Source of the DNA: Lachnospiraceae bacterium
GTDB lineage: Bacteria; Bacillota_A; Clostridia; Lachnospirales; Lachnospiraceae
DNA: 21,810 bases
Assembly: GCA_017416505.1 (NCBI GenBank)
Contig: JAFQCI010000001.1
Coordinates: forward strand, 1-21,810
Direction: 5' to 3'
Position numbers and translations under genes: made by a program. Shown here one piece after another: positions 1 to 7,598 of the stretch (its first letter is position 1; each line of letters starts with the position of its first letter). The notes under the pieces were generated by a model that was not told where the DNA came from, did no database searches, and worked only from the letters and a program-made list of their open reading frames with translations.

Positions 1-10
1 CAAAACAAAT

Positions 11-56
11 AAATTTGCCGTATACAGACCACACAAGGTCCATATACGGCAAATTT
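11..56 (-). terminator. Terminator of the methyltransferase-helicase-clamp operon
   Basis: A 14-bp perfect stem (AAATTTGCCGTATA with TATACGGCAAATTT), a CA/CA internal mismatch, then GACC/GGTC around an ACACAA loop. It starts directly after the clamp gene stop codon. On the minus strand it runs into a loosely T-rich tail, so it fits an intrinsic terminator for the minus-strand operon. The AT-rich outer stem could also act on the other strand. Confidence 0.85.
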
Positions 57-1247
57 TTATTCTGCCACCGGCATTACTGAAATGTTATTCGGATCATCTT
101 CATGCTGGCGGATAATAACCGGCAATTTATCTCCGGCGGTTTCAATAATAATATCCTTTTCTTTATCAAATACACTCAGGGCAGTTTTGAATTCCCTTTC
201 ATCAACGGCCACTGTCTGCACCTCACCATTTTGAGCGCACATTACAGTTGCCGAACTAAGTTCGTCTTTCCCTTGAAACAATACCTGAGCCTCTCCCTTT
301 TTACTCATTCTGAGTAATGGATCTTCCATAGTTACTTCATAAATGGCTAATGCTTGAAGTACCTTACTCAAAGGAGCCTTCCATGCTCCCTTTTTCTCCA
401 TTCTTTCTATAAACTGAAGTAAAGCGTCCATTGGATATGCCAGTTCTTGCGTCAGAATCATAATAGAATCACTACCACTTCTGATACGAAGTTTCTTAGA
501 ATCTACTCCTACCTGTACCTTTTTGCTAGTTAAATTTCGAACAGCGTTTCGGAGTTGTTTTCCTTCTATTAGCACAGTAATAGGCTCTTTGCCCTGCTCG
601 TTTTGTTCTGAACCTTCTTCGCCTTTAGTCTTACTTGCAGCTATCGGTTTGTAAGTTAAATTCCCTGTTTCGGCATAGGCACACCTAGTTGCATTGCTAC
701 TTACTGCACACATTTTCTTCTCTTCCCTAAGAAATCGTATACCTACACAATGAAGACCTCTCTTTACTTTGTCATCACCGTAGCAACTTGTAGCAAAATT
801 TATGAAGTTTACAAAATCTTCTTTTGACATTTCCACTTCCTGCAAAACTGCCTCGTTTTGCTTGAGAGCCACGATTGGCTGACACATCTGCAACACTACT
901 TTTTGCCCTCCACCTACAATTGTCACATCCTTATCAATTGTGATTTCAAGAACCGTATTAATTGCACCAAATGCATATGCTGCAGACTCCATCTTCTTTC
1001 CGTTAACATGAATCTCAATCATATCTTCTTCAGCTGATACATCTTGAATGTCAAGAGCCGAAGCTGCTTGTATCTTCCCATCGAAAGCCAATACAAGACC
1101 CACAGGTTTTGAGATTTTTTTGGTTGACTTATAAAATGCTAATTTAATCCCATCATTATCACCTTTCTGGGATGCTGCCGGAATAGCAATAGATATCTTT
1201 CTCATTGCCTCCTCTAAATCTTTGCTGTTTACATGAAATTGAAACAT
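57..1247 (-). CDS. DNA polymerase III beta sliding clamp-like protein
   Basis: A 396-aa protein that I read as a diverged beta clamp (DnaN family), the ring that tethers the replicative polymerase to DNA. The best evidence is the last third: a VDEREFKTAL stretch, an acidic strand-turn-strand, and the ending NISVMPVAE, which matches the family ending (L-x-L-I-M-P-V/M-R-L) at the usual place. A middle-domain strand with DSIMILTQELAYPMDALL also fits. Typical clamps are about 365-380 aa; a Lys/Glu-rich insert near residues 205-220 explains part of the extra length. The ATG has GGAGG eight bases upstream. It is the last gene of its operon, 18 bp after the helicase. Clamp-loader genes occur in another operon of the window, which supports the call. 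Overall similarity to host DnaN is low, so this is a mobile-element version, not a displaced chromosomal gene. Confidence 0.75.
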   Translation of the reverse strand: MFQFHVNSKDLEEAMRKISIAIPAASQKGDNDGIKLAFYKSTKKISKPVGLVLAFDGKIQAASALDIQDVSAEEDMIEIHVNGKKMESAAYAFGAINTVLEITIDKDVTIVGGGQKVVLQMCQPIVALKQNEAVLQEVEMSKEDFVNFINFATSCYGDDKVKRGLHCVGIRFLREEKKMCAVSSNATRCAYAETGNLTYKPIAASKTKGEEGSEQNEQGKEPITVLIEGKQLRNAVRNLTSKKVQVGVDSKKLRIRSGSDSIMILTQELAYPMDALLQFIERMEKKGAWKAPLSKVLQALAIYEVTMEDPLLRMSKKGEAQVLFQGKDELSSATVMCAQNGEVQTVAVDEREFKTALSVFDKEKDIIIETAGDKLPVIIRQHEDDPNNISVMPVAE

Positions 1248-1265
1248 AAAAAATCCTCCTTGCTC

Positions 1266-4200
1266 TTAAAATAAAAAATCGAGAAGCATTTCCAATTCAC
1301 TTTTGGATTCACTTCCCGAAATTTCTTCTTGTTCTTCTGTTTCTATAATTGTGTTCAATGATTCATCCCGAACCACCGTTTCTAATATTTCTACTATTGG
1401 CTCCTCTTCAACAAAAGATGTACCCATATCTAACAAATCAAGCACATCTTCTCCCGTAAGCCATTCAAACTCGCCCCACGGGTCGTCTAAATTAGGTACT
1501 TCTTTCAAACCAGTCAATTGAGAAAATGTAGGCATTTTTTCATAGTGAACTTCGCCTTTCCCTTGATTATTCCGCTGATTTAAAACGTCCATCATTTTTC
1601 GCAGGCCACGCTCTTTCTGCTCGCTCTTTTCAGCAACTGCCTGGGCAAGTACCACACGTGGATCCACGCCACGTGCCATCGTTGAGAGACCTTCACTCGA
1701 AAATTGTCCTTGAATTGCACTTGTCGCCACTTCCTTCGTTGCAACAAGTTCTACCGCATCAAGCTGTATCGTTCTTTCCGACACCATAAAGAAAGTTTTG
1801 CAATCCTCCGTCTGATTTAAACGATATGCACGCCTGCTCGCTTGCCATATCTTTATCATGTCGTATCCGGTCTGATAAAAGATAATCGTTGGATAATTGT
1901 ATTTTTTGCCTTTATGGGTAAATGCAAAATCAAGGCCTGTCGCCACACATTTTGCATTTGTAATAAACACTTTGGCACCTTCAGATGCTTTCTGGTGCAT
2001 CCACTGCTCTCTTTTCGAAGCAGCAGGATATGAACTTTCCAACACAACCACCTCGTGCCCTTTTAAATGACAATGTTCTTCTATGACATCTTTTAGTCTG
2101 TAGGTTATCGTGCCTTCCCCATCTCCGGTATATTCGCAATATATGAAGACATTTCTATTTTCCTCTTGCTCTTTGCAAATCATGTCTACCAATGCCTGTT
2201 CCTTATTCAAGAGCTTTTGCCCTGCGACCAGATATGACAAGTCGGATGGGCTAGAGACAACTTCCCCCGTTTGGGGTGATTTGATCGGTTCTCGATTATA
2301 AGGCAAATCGGTATATGACAAAGAAAACTGTAAGAAACTTCCCATAAGCATCGGGTCTTTTCCCTGTGTCATTTCCTTTTTCAAGGTTTTACGTACCCTT
2401 GCATACTCTGCATGGATCTCGTTTTCCAATGGTACAATAACGACTTCTTCATACAAATTCGGCAAGTATCTACTCAAATCCGACAAATCTAAGAACAAAG
2501 CTGTATCCATTAAAAACTCCGTAAATATGAGAACAGAAATTCCCGGCAAACACCGCTGCGGCGTAATAACTCGCCCACGTGACGATGCATGATATTGGGT
2601 ATTCTCAATCACTTCATAAACCGTCTCAACCGTACCATACTGTTCAACGAAATGTCTTTCCCCTTTAGAACCGTAACTGTATCCTTTGCTTTTCATTCTC
2701 GCCGGATCTAACCGGTACAAAGTATAGAACAAGTCAGAAGCATATCCACCTGCTATAGTTCCAGTTAAAGCAACATGTTTTTTCGATGCTTTAATTAAAT
2801 CATGCATGGAATAGCCCTGGGCACTTCCACCTGCCTTATACTCCTGCACCTCATCGAAAATTGCCATATCAAAATACCCTTTGAGATATTTTTTGATATA
2901 ACGTGTCAAACCAAATCTTCTCGGCCCATTATAGTCCATATCTTCAACATCTTCATCGTCTATACCATTCAAAAGCTTATACTCTGCTTCTTTCGATGCT
3001 AATACCCACACAGACTTTCTCGCCTTTTTCGCTTTGTTCGTAAAATGGGATATCTTTTTCCATCTCTTCGGTTTTGGTTTAGGTTTATAGAACATAATCC
3101 TATGATCGATATTCTCACATGCCGGAGTCCATAAAGCAGTTTTACAGCAGCGACAAAAACGATTCATTGTACTCTGTTGGGCAAAATCTTCCGGCTTCAA
3201 TACTCTATAACCACCCAAATCCGGATCATAGATTTTCCGGGAATCAACCGGTAACAAAAGCTCACCACATTCAGGACAAACAAGACCAGTTTCTACCTTT
3301 CCTTGTTCTTCCAGTACCCATGTGTCGCATCCGCATTGGCATATTTCATCATCAACCGGATATTCCTTCCCACAATTCGCACATACTGGTATTTTGGGCT
3401 TTTTTCTCTTTATCTGATATGGCACCGGTGCATAAGAATAGGACAATTTACCGGAATCCTTACTCAATACGTAAAACTGTTTTCCTTTCGGGTCTTTTCC
3501 CTCTTTTCGTAATGCTACCAGTTGTTCCAGCGATTCTAGGATAACTACCTTTGCATAGGGAATTTCATCTCTTAATGACTGCGCCCACTTTTCTACCAAA
3601 TGAGGAGGGCACATAATAATAACACGATAATTTACCAAACTTCCGTCTTTATAAACATCTATAATGTTTTTATCCGGATGCGCCTTAAGATACTGTTCAT
3701 TAAAATATGCTTCTGCAACCCCCATTGCCTGCAATGTCTTACCAGCACCCATACTCTCAATTAAAAGTACATAATCTTTGTGCTGAAGACACTTAACCGC
3801 TCCATTGATAATTGCGGCTTGTTGAGGAAATGGTGATTTTTCTATAAATGCAAGACTTTTGACTTTATCTTCCATTGGACTTAGCGGTTTCAGTAATTTT
3901 TCCAAATTATCAACAAGCGTATGCCCATACTTTTCAAAATAATCATCCATATTCTGAAACTGTAACGCGTTTTGCTTCTCTTTTGCAATGCAAATATGTT
4001 TTTGAGATAAGCCTATTTCCAGTATTTTTTGAAGTTCCTCATTGGTCATTGCTGTTTGAAACACCTCATATTTTTCAAAATCAACACAATCGCCAATAAT
4101 TTTCATTTCCCTCTTAACAAATAAGCCTTTTTCTTCCGCTGTCTTACAGATATAAGAAATCCACTCTCTTAATAACGGATAATCAAACTGGTTCATCAAA

Positions 4201-4532
4201 TAGGAATACACATCATCTTCCCTATTGTCCTTGTTTAAAAAGACATACTCCTGATTTATCAGGTTTGAAAAACTCACGCTGTGGTATATATTTTCTCTCC
4301 CTGAACTTAATTTTGTATGATAATGTTCCATCTCCAAACGTCCACCGAACGAAGCATGAATCCTATCCTCATCGAGAATACGCACAGGGTTTCCATTGAG
4401 ACCAATGTTTGCACACATACCTTTTATCGACATTTCATTGTTATTAAACGCCGATAAAACTATAAGTTTTTCATCTACTGCTACCGCATAATTCAAGTAG
4501 GTAAAAATATTTCCTACGGTAACACGCAGCAT
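1266..4532 (-). CDS. SNF2/DEAD-like superfamily 2 helicase with zinc ribbons
   Basis: A 1088-aa ATP-dependent DNA translocase or helicase. Visible parts in order: an N-terminal region of about 240 residues with no recognised fold; motif I ESMGAGKT (about residues 258-265); motif Ia VIIMCPPHLVEKW; a cysteine-rich insert at about 383-470 with several CxxC/CxC pairs (CANC, CQCGC, CPEC, CRCC), probably zinc ribbons; motif II DEVQ (about 558-561); motif III ALTGT; then a second RecA-like lobe with TNAKCVATGLDF and the motif VI-like QASRRAYRLNQ (about 900). The tail is acidic and ends LLDFLF. A zinc-ribbon insert between motifs Ia and II is unusual for SNF2 proteins and may add DNA binding. The RBS AAAGGAGG lies just before the ATG. 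It sits between a DNA methyltransferase and a clamp, so a role in replication or in remodelling DNA-protein complexes on the element is likely. The substrate is unknown. Confidence 0.85.
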   Translation of the reverse strand: MLRVTVGNIFTYLNYAVAVDEKLIVLSAFNNNEMSIKGMCANIGLNGNPVRILDEDRIHASFGGRLEMEHYHTKLSSGRENIYHSVSFSNLINQEYVFLNKDNREDDVYSYLMNQFDYPLLREWISYICKTAEEKGLFVKREMKIIGDCVDFEKYEVFQTAMTNEELQKILEIGLSQKHICIAKEKQNALQFQNMDDYFEKYGHTLVDNLEKLLKPLSPMEDKVKSLAFIEKSPFPQQAAIINGAVKCLQHKDYVLLIESMGAGKTLQAMGVAEAYFNEQYLKAHPDKNIIDVYKDGSLVNYRVIIMCPPHLVEKWAQSLRDEIPYAKVVILESLEQLVALRKEGKDPKGKQFYVLSKDSGKLSYSYAPVPYQIKRKKPKIPVCANCGKEYPVDDEICQCGCDTWVLEEQGKVETGLVCPECGELLLPVDSRKIYDPDLGGYRVLKPEDFAQQSTMNRFCRCCKTALWTPACENIDHRIMFYKPKPKPKRWKKISHFTNKAKKARKSVWVLASKEAEYKLLNGIDDEDVEDMDYNGPRRFGLTRYIKKYLKGYFDMAIFDEVQEYKAGGSAQGYSMHDLIKASKKHVALTGTIAGGYASDLFYTLYRLDPARMKSKGYSYGSKGERHFVEQYGTVETVYEVIENTQYHASSRGRVITPQRCLPGISVLIFTEFLMDTALFLDLSDLSRYLPNLYEEVVIVPLENEIHAEYARVRKTLKKEMTQGKDPMLMGSFLQFSLSYTDLPYNREPIKSPQTGEVVSSPSDLSYLVAGQKLLNKEQALVDMICKEQEENRNVFIYCEYTGDGEGTITYRLKDVIEEHCHLKGHEVVVLESSYPAASKREQWMHQKASEGAKVFITNAKCVATGLDFAFTHKGKKYNYPTIIFYQTGYDMIKIWQASRRAYRLNQTEDCKTFFMVSERTIQLDAVELVATKEVATSAIQGQFSSEGLSTMARGVDPRVVLAQAVAEKSEQKERGLRKMMDVLNQRNNQGKGEVHYEKMPTFSQLTGLKEVPNLDDPWGEFEWLTGEDVLDLLDMGTSFVEEEPIVEILETVVRDESLNTIIETEEQEEISGSESKSELEMLLDFLF

Positions 4533-4551
4533 AACAACTACCTCCTTTTAC

Positions 4552-4575
4552 AAAAAAATAACAGGCCATGCCTGT
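4552..4575 (-). terminator. Weak intercistronic terminator or processing hairpin
   Basis: ACAGGC/GCCTGT, a 6-bp stem with a 3-base loop, followed on the minus strand by TATTTTTTTG. It lies between the methyltransferase stop and the helicase RBS. The stem is short, so partial termination or mRNA processing that lowers helicase and clamp output relative to the methyltransferase is more likely than a full stop. Confidence 0.5.
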
Positions 4576-4578
4576 TTT

Positions 4579-5652
4579 CTACAATTGGTGGATCATACCA
4601 TTATTTTCAATAATATTAAAATTGATACGCGTATAGCGTTGTACTGCCTCCACCGTTTTACCCTGCTCGTCTTGCCGGTACTCTCTTTCTTCGACATTGG
4701 TAACAACACCACGTTGCAAATGCTGGTCCTTTGCTTCTTCAGTACCAACACGGCCCTGCCCGGCTCCTGATATAGCCATCAAATACATTTGTCCGGCATT
4801 AGGCATAATAGGGGGTCTGCTAAGTCTATCCGTGATGAACTTTTGAACCTCCACCCTCTTCTCGACAAGGGAATTAAGAACACTCTTCTTCAAATTTCTT
4901 TCTGCCTTTTCTGCATCAAAAAACTTTGCTCTGAAAGTAGCAACTCCTTTATTCGAAGACGGATATACAACAATTTTATCACCCGAATAATTTACCGGAA
5001 CTTTTTGAAGCACCTCCACATCTTTTAAAGTGTTTTCCAGCTCAGAATAATCACTCGTAGATAACTCGGCTCTTTTTCTGCCTATTAGTACGACCTGCTT
5101 CCACTTCTTAAATTCATTTTCGTGGAATTTGTAAACACACTCCGTATGAAAATTGCTATGCCACAGTCTCAAAAACTGCTTTTCAGAAGCAACATAATGG
5201 GGAATAACATAAACAAGCACCGCATCTGTCATAAGATATGACTTAATTTTCCTCAAAAAACTAATTTCCAACCTTGCTCCGTCGCTCTCCCCATAGGGCG
5301 GGTTTGCAAAACAAAACGAAAATGCGTTTTCTGAAATCATTGCATCATTTAAAAAATCCCCATAAATGCAATCCTCCACCATTTGATTCTCCTGTACCTG
5401 TATTGCCGTCTCCTTATTAAGCTCCACACCAAAAATATAAATCTTGGGGTTAGTTCTTCTTTTGGTAACAAGCATAATGGCTTCCGCATTACCTATGGAT
5501 GGCTCCAGACAGGACACTTCGTCATCTTCCGGAAACTCTAACAGTTCAGAAATCATCTTGCAATGCTCTGGATCTGTATAATAGGCTCCCAGTTTTGCCT
5601 CATTCATTCTCGTTTGATGAAATCGGCTTTGCTTTTTAATTTGATTTTCCAA
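4579..5652 (-). CDS. N6-adenine DNA methyltransferase-like protein (DUF6094 type)
   Basis: A 357-aa class I methyltransferase with gamma-type motif order: a GAYYTDP motif X-like segment (22-28), motif I as CLEPSIGNAEA (48-58), an acidic residue in GVELN (77), GDF (98-100), and the catalytic motif IV NPPYGE (117-122), which points to adenine-N6 transfer from S-adenosylmethionine. No separate target-recognition domain is obvious, and no restriction nuclease gene is adjacent, so a solitary modification enzyme or an RNA/DNA methylase tied to replication is likelier than a restriction-modification system. I recall the DUF6094 type from Firmicutes mobile elements; that assignment is from memory of the family. 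The start is TTG, chosen because AAAGGAGG lies eight bases upstream and no ATG fits. It is the first gene of the operon, behind a leader with a structured element and a terminator. Confidence 0.75.
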   Translation of the reverse strand: MENQIKKQSRFHQTRMNEAKLGAYYTDPEHCKMISELLEFPEDDEVSCLEPSIGNAEAIMLVTKRRTNPKIYIFGVELNKETAIQVQENQMVEDCIYGDFLNDAMISENAFSFCFANPPYGESDGARLEISFLRKIKSYLMTDAVLVYVIPHYVASEKQFLRLWHSNFHTECVYKFHENEFKKWKQVVLIGRKRAELSTSDYSELENTLKDVEVLQKVPVNYSGDKIVVYPSSNKGVATFRAKFFDAEKAERNLKKSVLNSLVEKRVEVQKFITDRLSRPPIMPNAGQMYLMAISGAGQGRVGTEEAKDQHLQRGVVTNVEEREYRQDEQGKTVEAVQRYTRINFNIIENNGMIHQL

Positions 5653-5697
5653 TCACTCTTCCTCCTTTTATTTATTCCTGACCGTAAAAAACGGCAT

Positions 5698-5721
5698 AAA
5701 AAAAGACACCTTTGCGGTGTC
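5698..5721 (-). terminator. Leader terminator upstream of the methyltransferase operon
   Basis: GACACC/GGTGTC stem with a 5-base loop, followed on the minus strand by seven T. It lies between the promoter (5810-5838) and the RBS of the first gene, so transcription of the whole operon must read through it. This is the layout of an attenuator. A second small hairpin (CCGT/ACGG, 5682-5693) follows it. Confidence 0.8.
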
Positions 5722-5737
5722 CGTTTCTAATATACAT

Positions 5738-5802
5738 ACCTGTTTCCAGGAATTTCGCCTCATACCAAGTCAAAAGACTTAATCTATAAATACTAATCAG
5801 GT
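5738..5802 (-). promoter_or_regulatory. 65-nt structured leader RNA element L1
   Basis: On the minus strand the element opens with ACCTG and closes with CAGGT (P1). It carries an internal hairpin AAGTC-TTTT-GACTT. Near the end a CCTG-GAAA-CAGG hairpin uses the same CAGGT strand, so two structures compete. It begins just after the promoter and is followed about 17 nt later by the intrinsic terminator. An element of identical length and similar design precedes the other replisome operon (16327-16391). It does not match the consensus of any riboswitch or T-box I know. Confidence 0.55.
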
Positions 5803-5809
5803 TACTCAT

Positions 5810-5838
5810 AGTTTAGCATTCTTTCTGCCATTCTGCAA
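5810..5838 (-). promoter_or_regulatory. Promoter of the methyltransferase-helicase-clamp operon
   Basis: On the minus strand TTGCAG (-35, 5833-5838), a 17-base spacer, and TAAACT (-10, 5810-5815) with the extended TG at TGCTAAACT. The same TGCTA(A/T)ACT block occurs in the promoters before the peptidase operon and the TOPRIM gene. Confidence 0.65.
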
Positions 5839-5885
5839 ATATTTTTACTTTTTCTTCTTGTTCACCAAAATTTTTAAGATTAAAT

Positions 5886-5914
5886 TTGCATATTTTTTTG
5901 TGTTATACTATAAT
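5886..5914 (+). promoter_or_regulatory. Promoter of the initiator gene
   Basis: TTGCAT (-35, 5886-5891), exactly 17 bases, then perfect TATAAT (-10, 5909-5914), about 32 bp before the initiator ATG. It diverges from the methyltransferase operon promoter, with the two -35 boxes about 47 bp apart. Confidence 0.75.
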
Positions 5915-5945
5915 AAATTGATGAATTATGAACGGAGGAATCGCC

Positions 5946-7562
5946 ATGGCAGGAACTGTAGATAGAACACAGTATGAAAAATACGAAAAACTGGCTGTAT
6001 TTATCATGCCATATGTGCGCCCAGAGTTGATCAAAACTTATAATAACTTCATTAAAGATCGTCAACCGGAACGCTTCATATACGAAAACTACATACGCGA
6101 AACAATCCCTGCCGACGAGAATTCTTCCCATCCGAAATATCCTGTCACGTTACAGGATATGATTGCTGTCAGTACTTACATTGCTCTTTCTCAAGAATCT
6201 GTAGAAGCGGCTTTAGGAACCTACCGTGAGTATCGTAGATTTTACAAAAGAAATTTATTCAAACATGTAATGGAAGAAATTAAGACACCAGACAAAATGT
6301 CACCTCGCAATCCTCAATATCTTCGTAATTTTGCAGAGTTAAAGGTTGCTATCGCTGGTATAGAGCGTTCCGATGATGCCAATACTTCCATCGAAGCAAT
6401 TATGCAAGACAAATATTTAGAGATAGACAAATGGCGCTCGGACACTTCCGCTCCGATTACGGATTTTGCATTTATTGGTAAAAGACCTGTAAAGCAAATC
6501 GCCAATAGTTTTATTTACGACATAACATTTGAATCCATTACAATTATCATAAACAACTTCAGCGGTTCGATTGAAGGTTTTAATGTCAAGTTCCCGACTG
6601 ATTTAACCAATCTTCCAATTATTGGTTACAGAAGCTCGGACATCCAATTCGAAGCTCTTTTTGCAAACGAACTTGTTTTTATGGATGTTTACAACTTCGC
6701 TCCTGACTCAGACAGCGATGAAATGGAAGGTAAGATTGAAGTTACTCTAAATACTAAAGATCTGCCGGCAAATGTAAATAAAGAAAACTACCAACAAATG
6801 CTTGCAAAGTATAACATTGATCGATCGCGCCATGAACGAGACATGGATATGAAAGACCGAGAAATCATGACGCAACTGTTTAACCTCATTAATGGTGATA
6901 CACTTGCAAATGACATTATAGAAGTAGATATAAAAGCTTTTACGAAGAAGATATACAATGTCAGAGTCCCAAAAGCAAAACATTATGAGGATTTGGATAA
7001 ACGTTTACACAAACTTAGAAATTTTGATTACAAAATTACTGTCCGCAATAAGAATACTGGTGAACTTGTAGAATCATCTTCTATTGGTCTTTTAAGTTAC
7101 TTACATATAGGATATGAAACAGGATATTTCCAATTCTCACCTTCAAAACAATGGATAGACACCTATGTACAAAAGAAATATATTAATATTTTGACTGATT
7201 CATACCATAGTATAGAATCACACCAGACAAAAGGTATTATGATGATTCTCCAAAGGGAACGTATTGCAGAGTATTCAAAAGGTAACAATTCAAAGCAGTT
7301 CAACATGAAATATTGGAGAGCTCATATGAAACTTGGTAAAATGCCACCTTCAACTCTAGTAAAAGAACTCACAAAACACTTTGCCGTTCTAAAAGAAAAA
7401 GCAATTGTTATTAAGGATTTTGAATTTGTTTCGAAAAATTCTGCAGTTAATATAGAATTCTTACCTTTGGATAACAAAGAGTTAATGGCTTACGACTTTC
7501 AAACAAAAGCACTCGAAGACAAATCTGTCATCGATGCTAAATTCAAAGAAATAACAGAATAA
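5946..7562 (+). CDS. Putative plasmid replication initiator protein
   Basis: A 538-aa protein with no motif I can name with certainty. An ATG exists 18 bases upstream, but CGGAGG at 5933-5938 sits seven bases before the ATG at 5946, so the protein begins MAGTVDRTQ. The N-terminal half is mixed helix and strand. The region from about 300 to 500 (FNLINGDTLANDIIEVDIKAF, then KITVRNKNTGELVESSSIGLLSYLHI, YFQFSPSKQW and a YHSIESHQTKGIMMILQRER helix) resembles the layout of winged-helix iteron-binding initiators (Rep_3/RepB-like: beta-hairpin, 'strand-FSP-helix', then a helix reading roughly YAIRLYELL). The gene has its own strong promoter and terminator and is followed directly by an array of 19 repeats with DnaA boxes, the classic neighbourhood of an iteron-plasmid initiator. 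Function is inferred mostly from that context. It could instead be a structural or regulatory protein of the element. Confidence 0.55.
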   Translation: MAGTVDRTQYEKYEKLAVFIMPYVRPELIKTYNNFIKDRQPERFIYENYIRETIPADENSSHPKYPVTLQDMIAVSTYIALSQESVEAALGTYREYRRFYKRNLFKHVMEEIKTPDKMSPRNPQYLRNFAELKVAIAGIERSDDANTSIEAIMQDKYLEIDKWRSDTSAPITDFAFIGKRPVKQIANSFIYDITFESITIIINNFSGSIEGFNVKFPTDLTNLPIIGYRSSDIQFEALFANELVFMDVYNFAPDSDSDEMEGKIEVTLNTKDLPANVNKENYQQMLAKYNIDRSRHERDMDMKDREIMTQLFNLINGDTLANDIIEVDIKAFTKKIYNVRVPKAKHYEDLDKRLHKLRNFDYKITVRNKNTGELVESSSIGLLSYLHIGYETGYFQFSPSKQWIDTYVQKKYINILTDSYHSIESHQTKGIMMILQRERIAEYSKGNNSKQFNMKYWRAHMKLGKMPPSTLVKELTKHFAVLKEKAIVIKDFEFVSKNSAVNIEFLPLDNKELMAYDFQTKALEDKSVIDAKFKEITE

Positions 7563-7573
7563 AGACTATCATG

Positions 7574-7596
7574 ACAGCAGCCTCTGGCTGCTGTTT
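7574..7596 (+). terminator. Terminator of the initiator gene
   Basis: A 9-bp perfect stem, ACAGCAGCC/GGCTGCTGT, with a TCT loop and a short T tail, 11 bases after the stop codon. The first B-type iteron begins three bases further on. Confidence 0.8.
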
Positions 7597-7598
7597 CA

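Noticed and set aside
3119..3544. 141-aa plus-strand open frame opposite the helicase gene
   Set aside because: It is antisense to the zinc-ribbon region of a well-supported gene, has no ribosome binding site and no recognisable domain. It is a shadow frame.
5738..5802. L1 as a T-box, c-di-GMP, preQ1 or purine riboswitch
   Set aside because: The expected signature sequences (for example the T-box AGGGTGG block or the conserved c-di-GMP core) are not present, and the downstream genes are replication genes.
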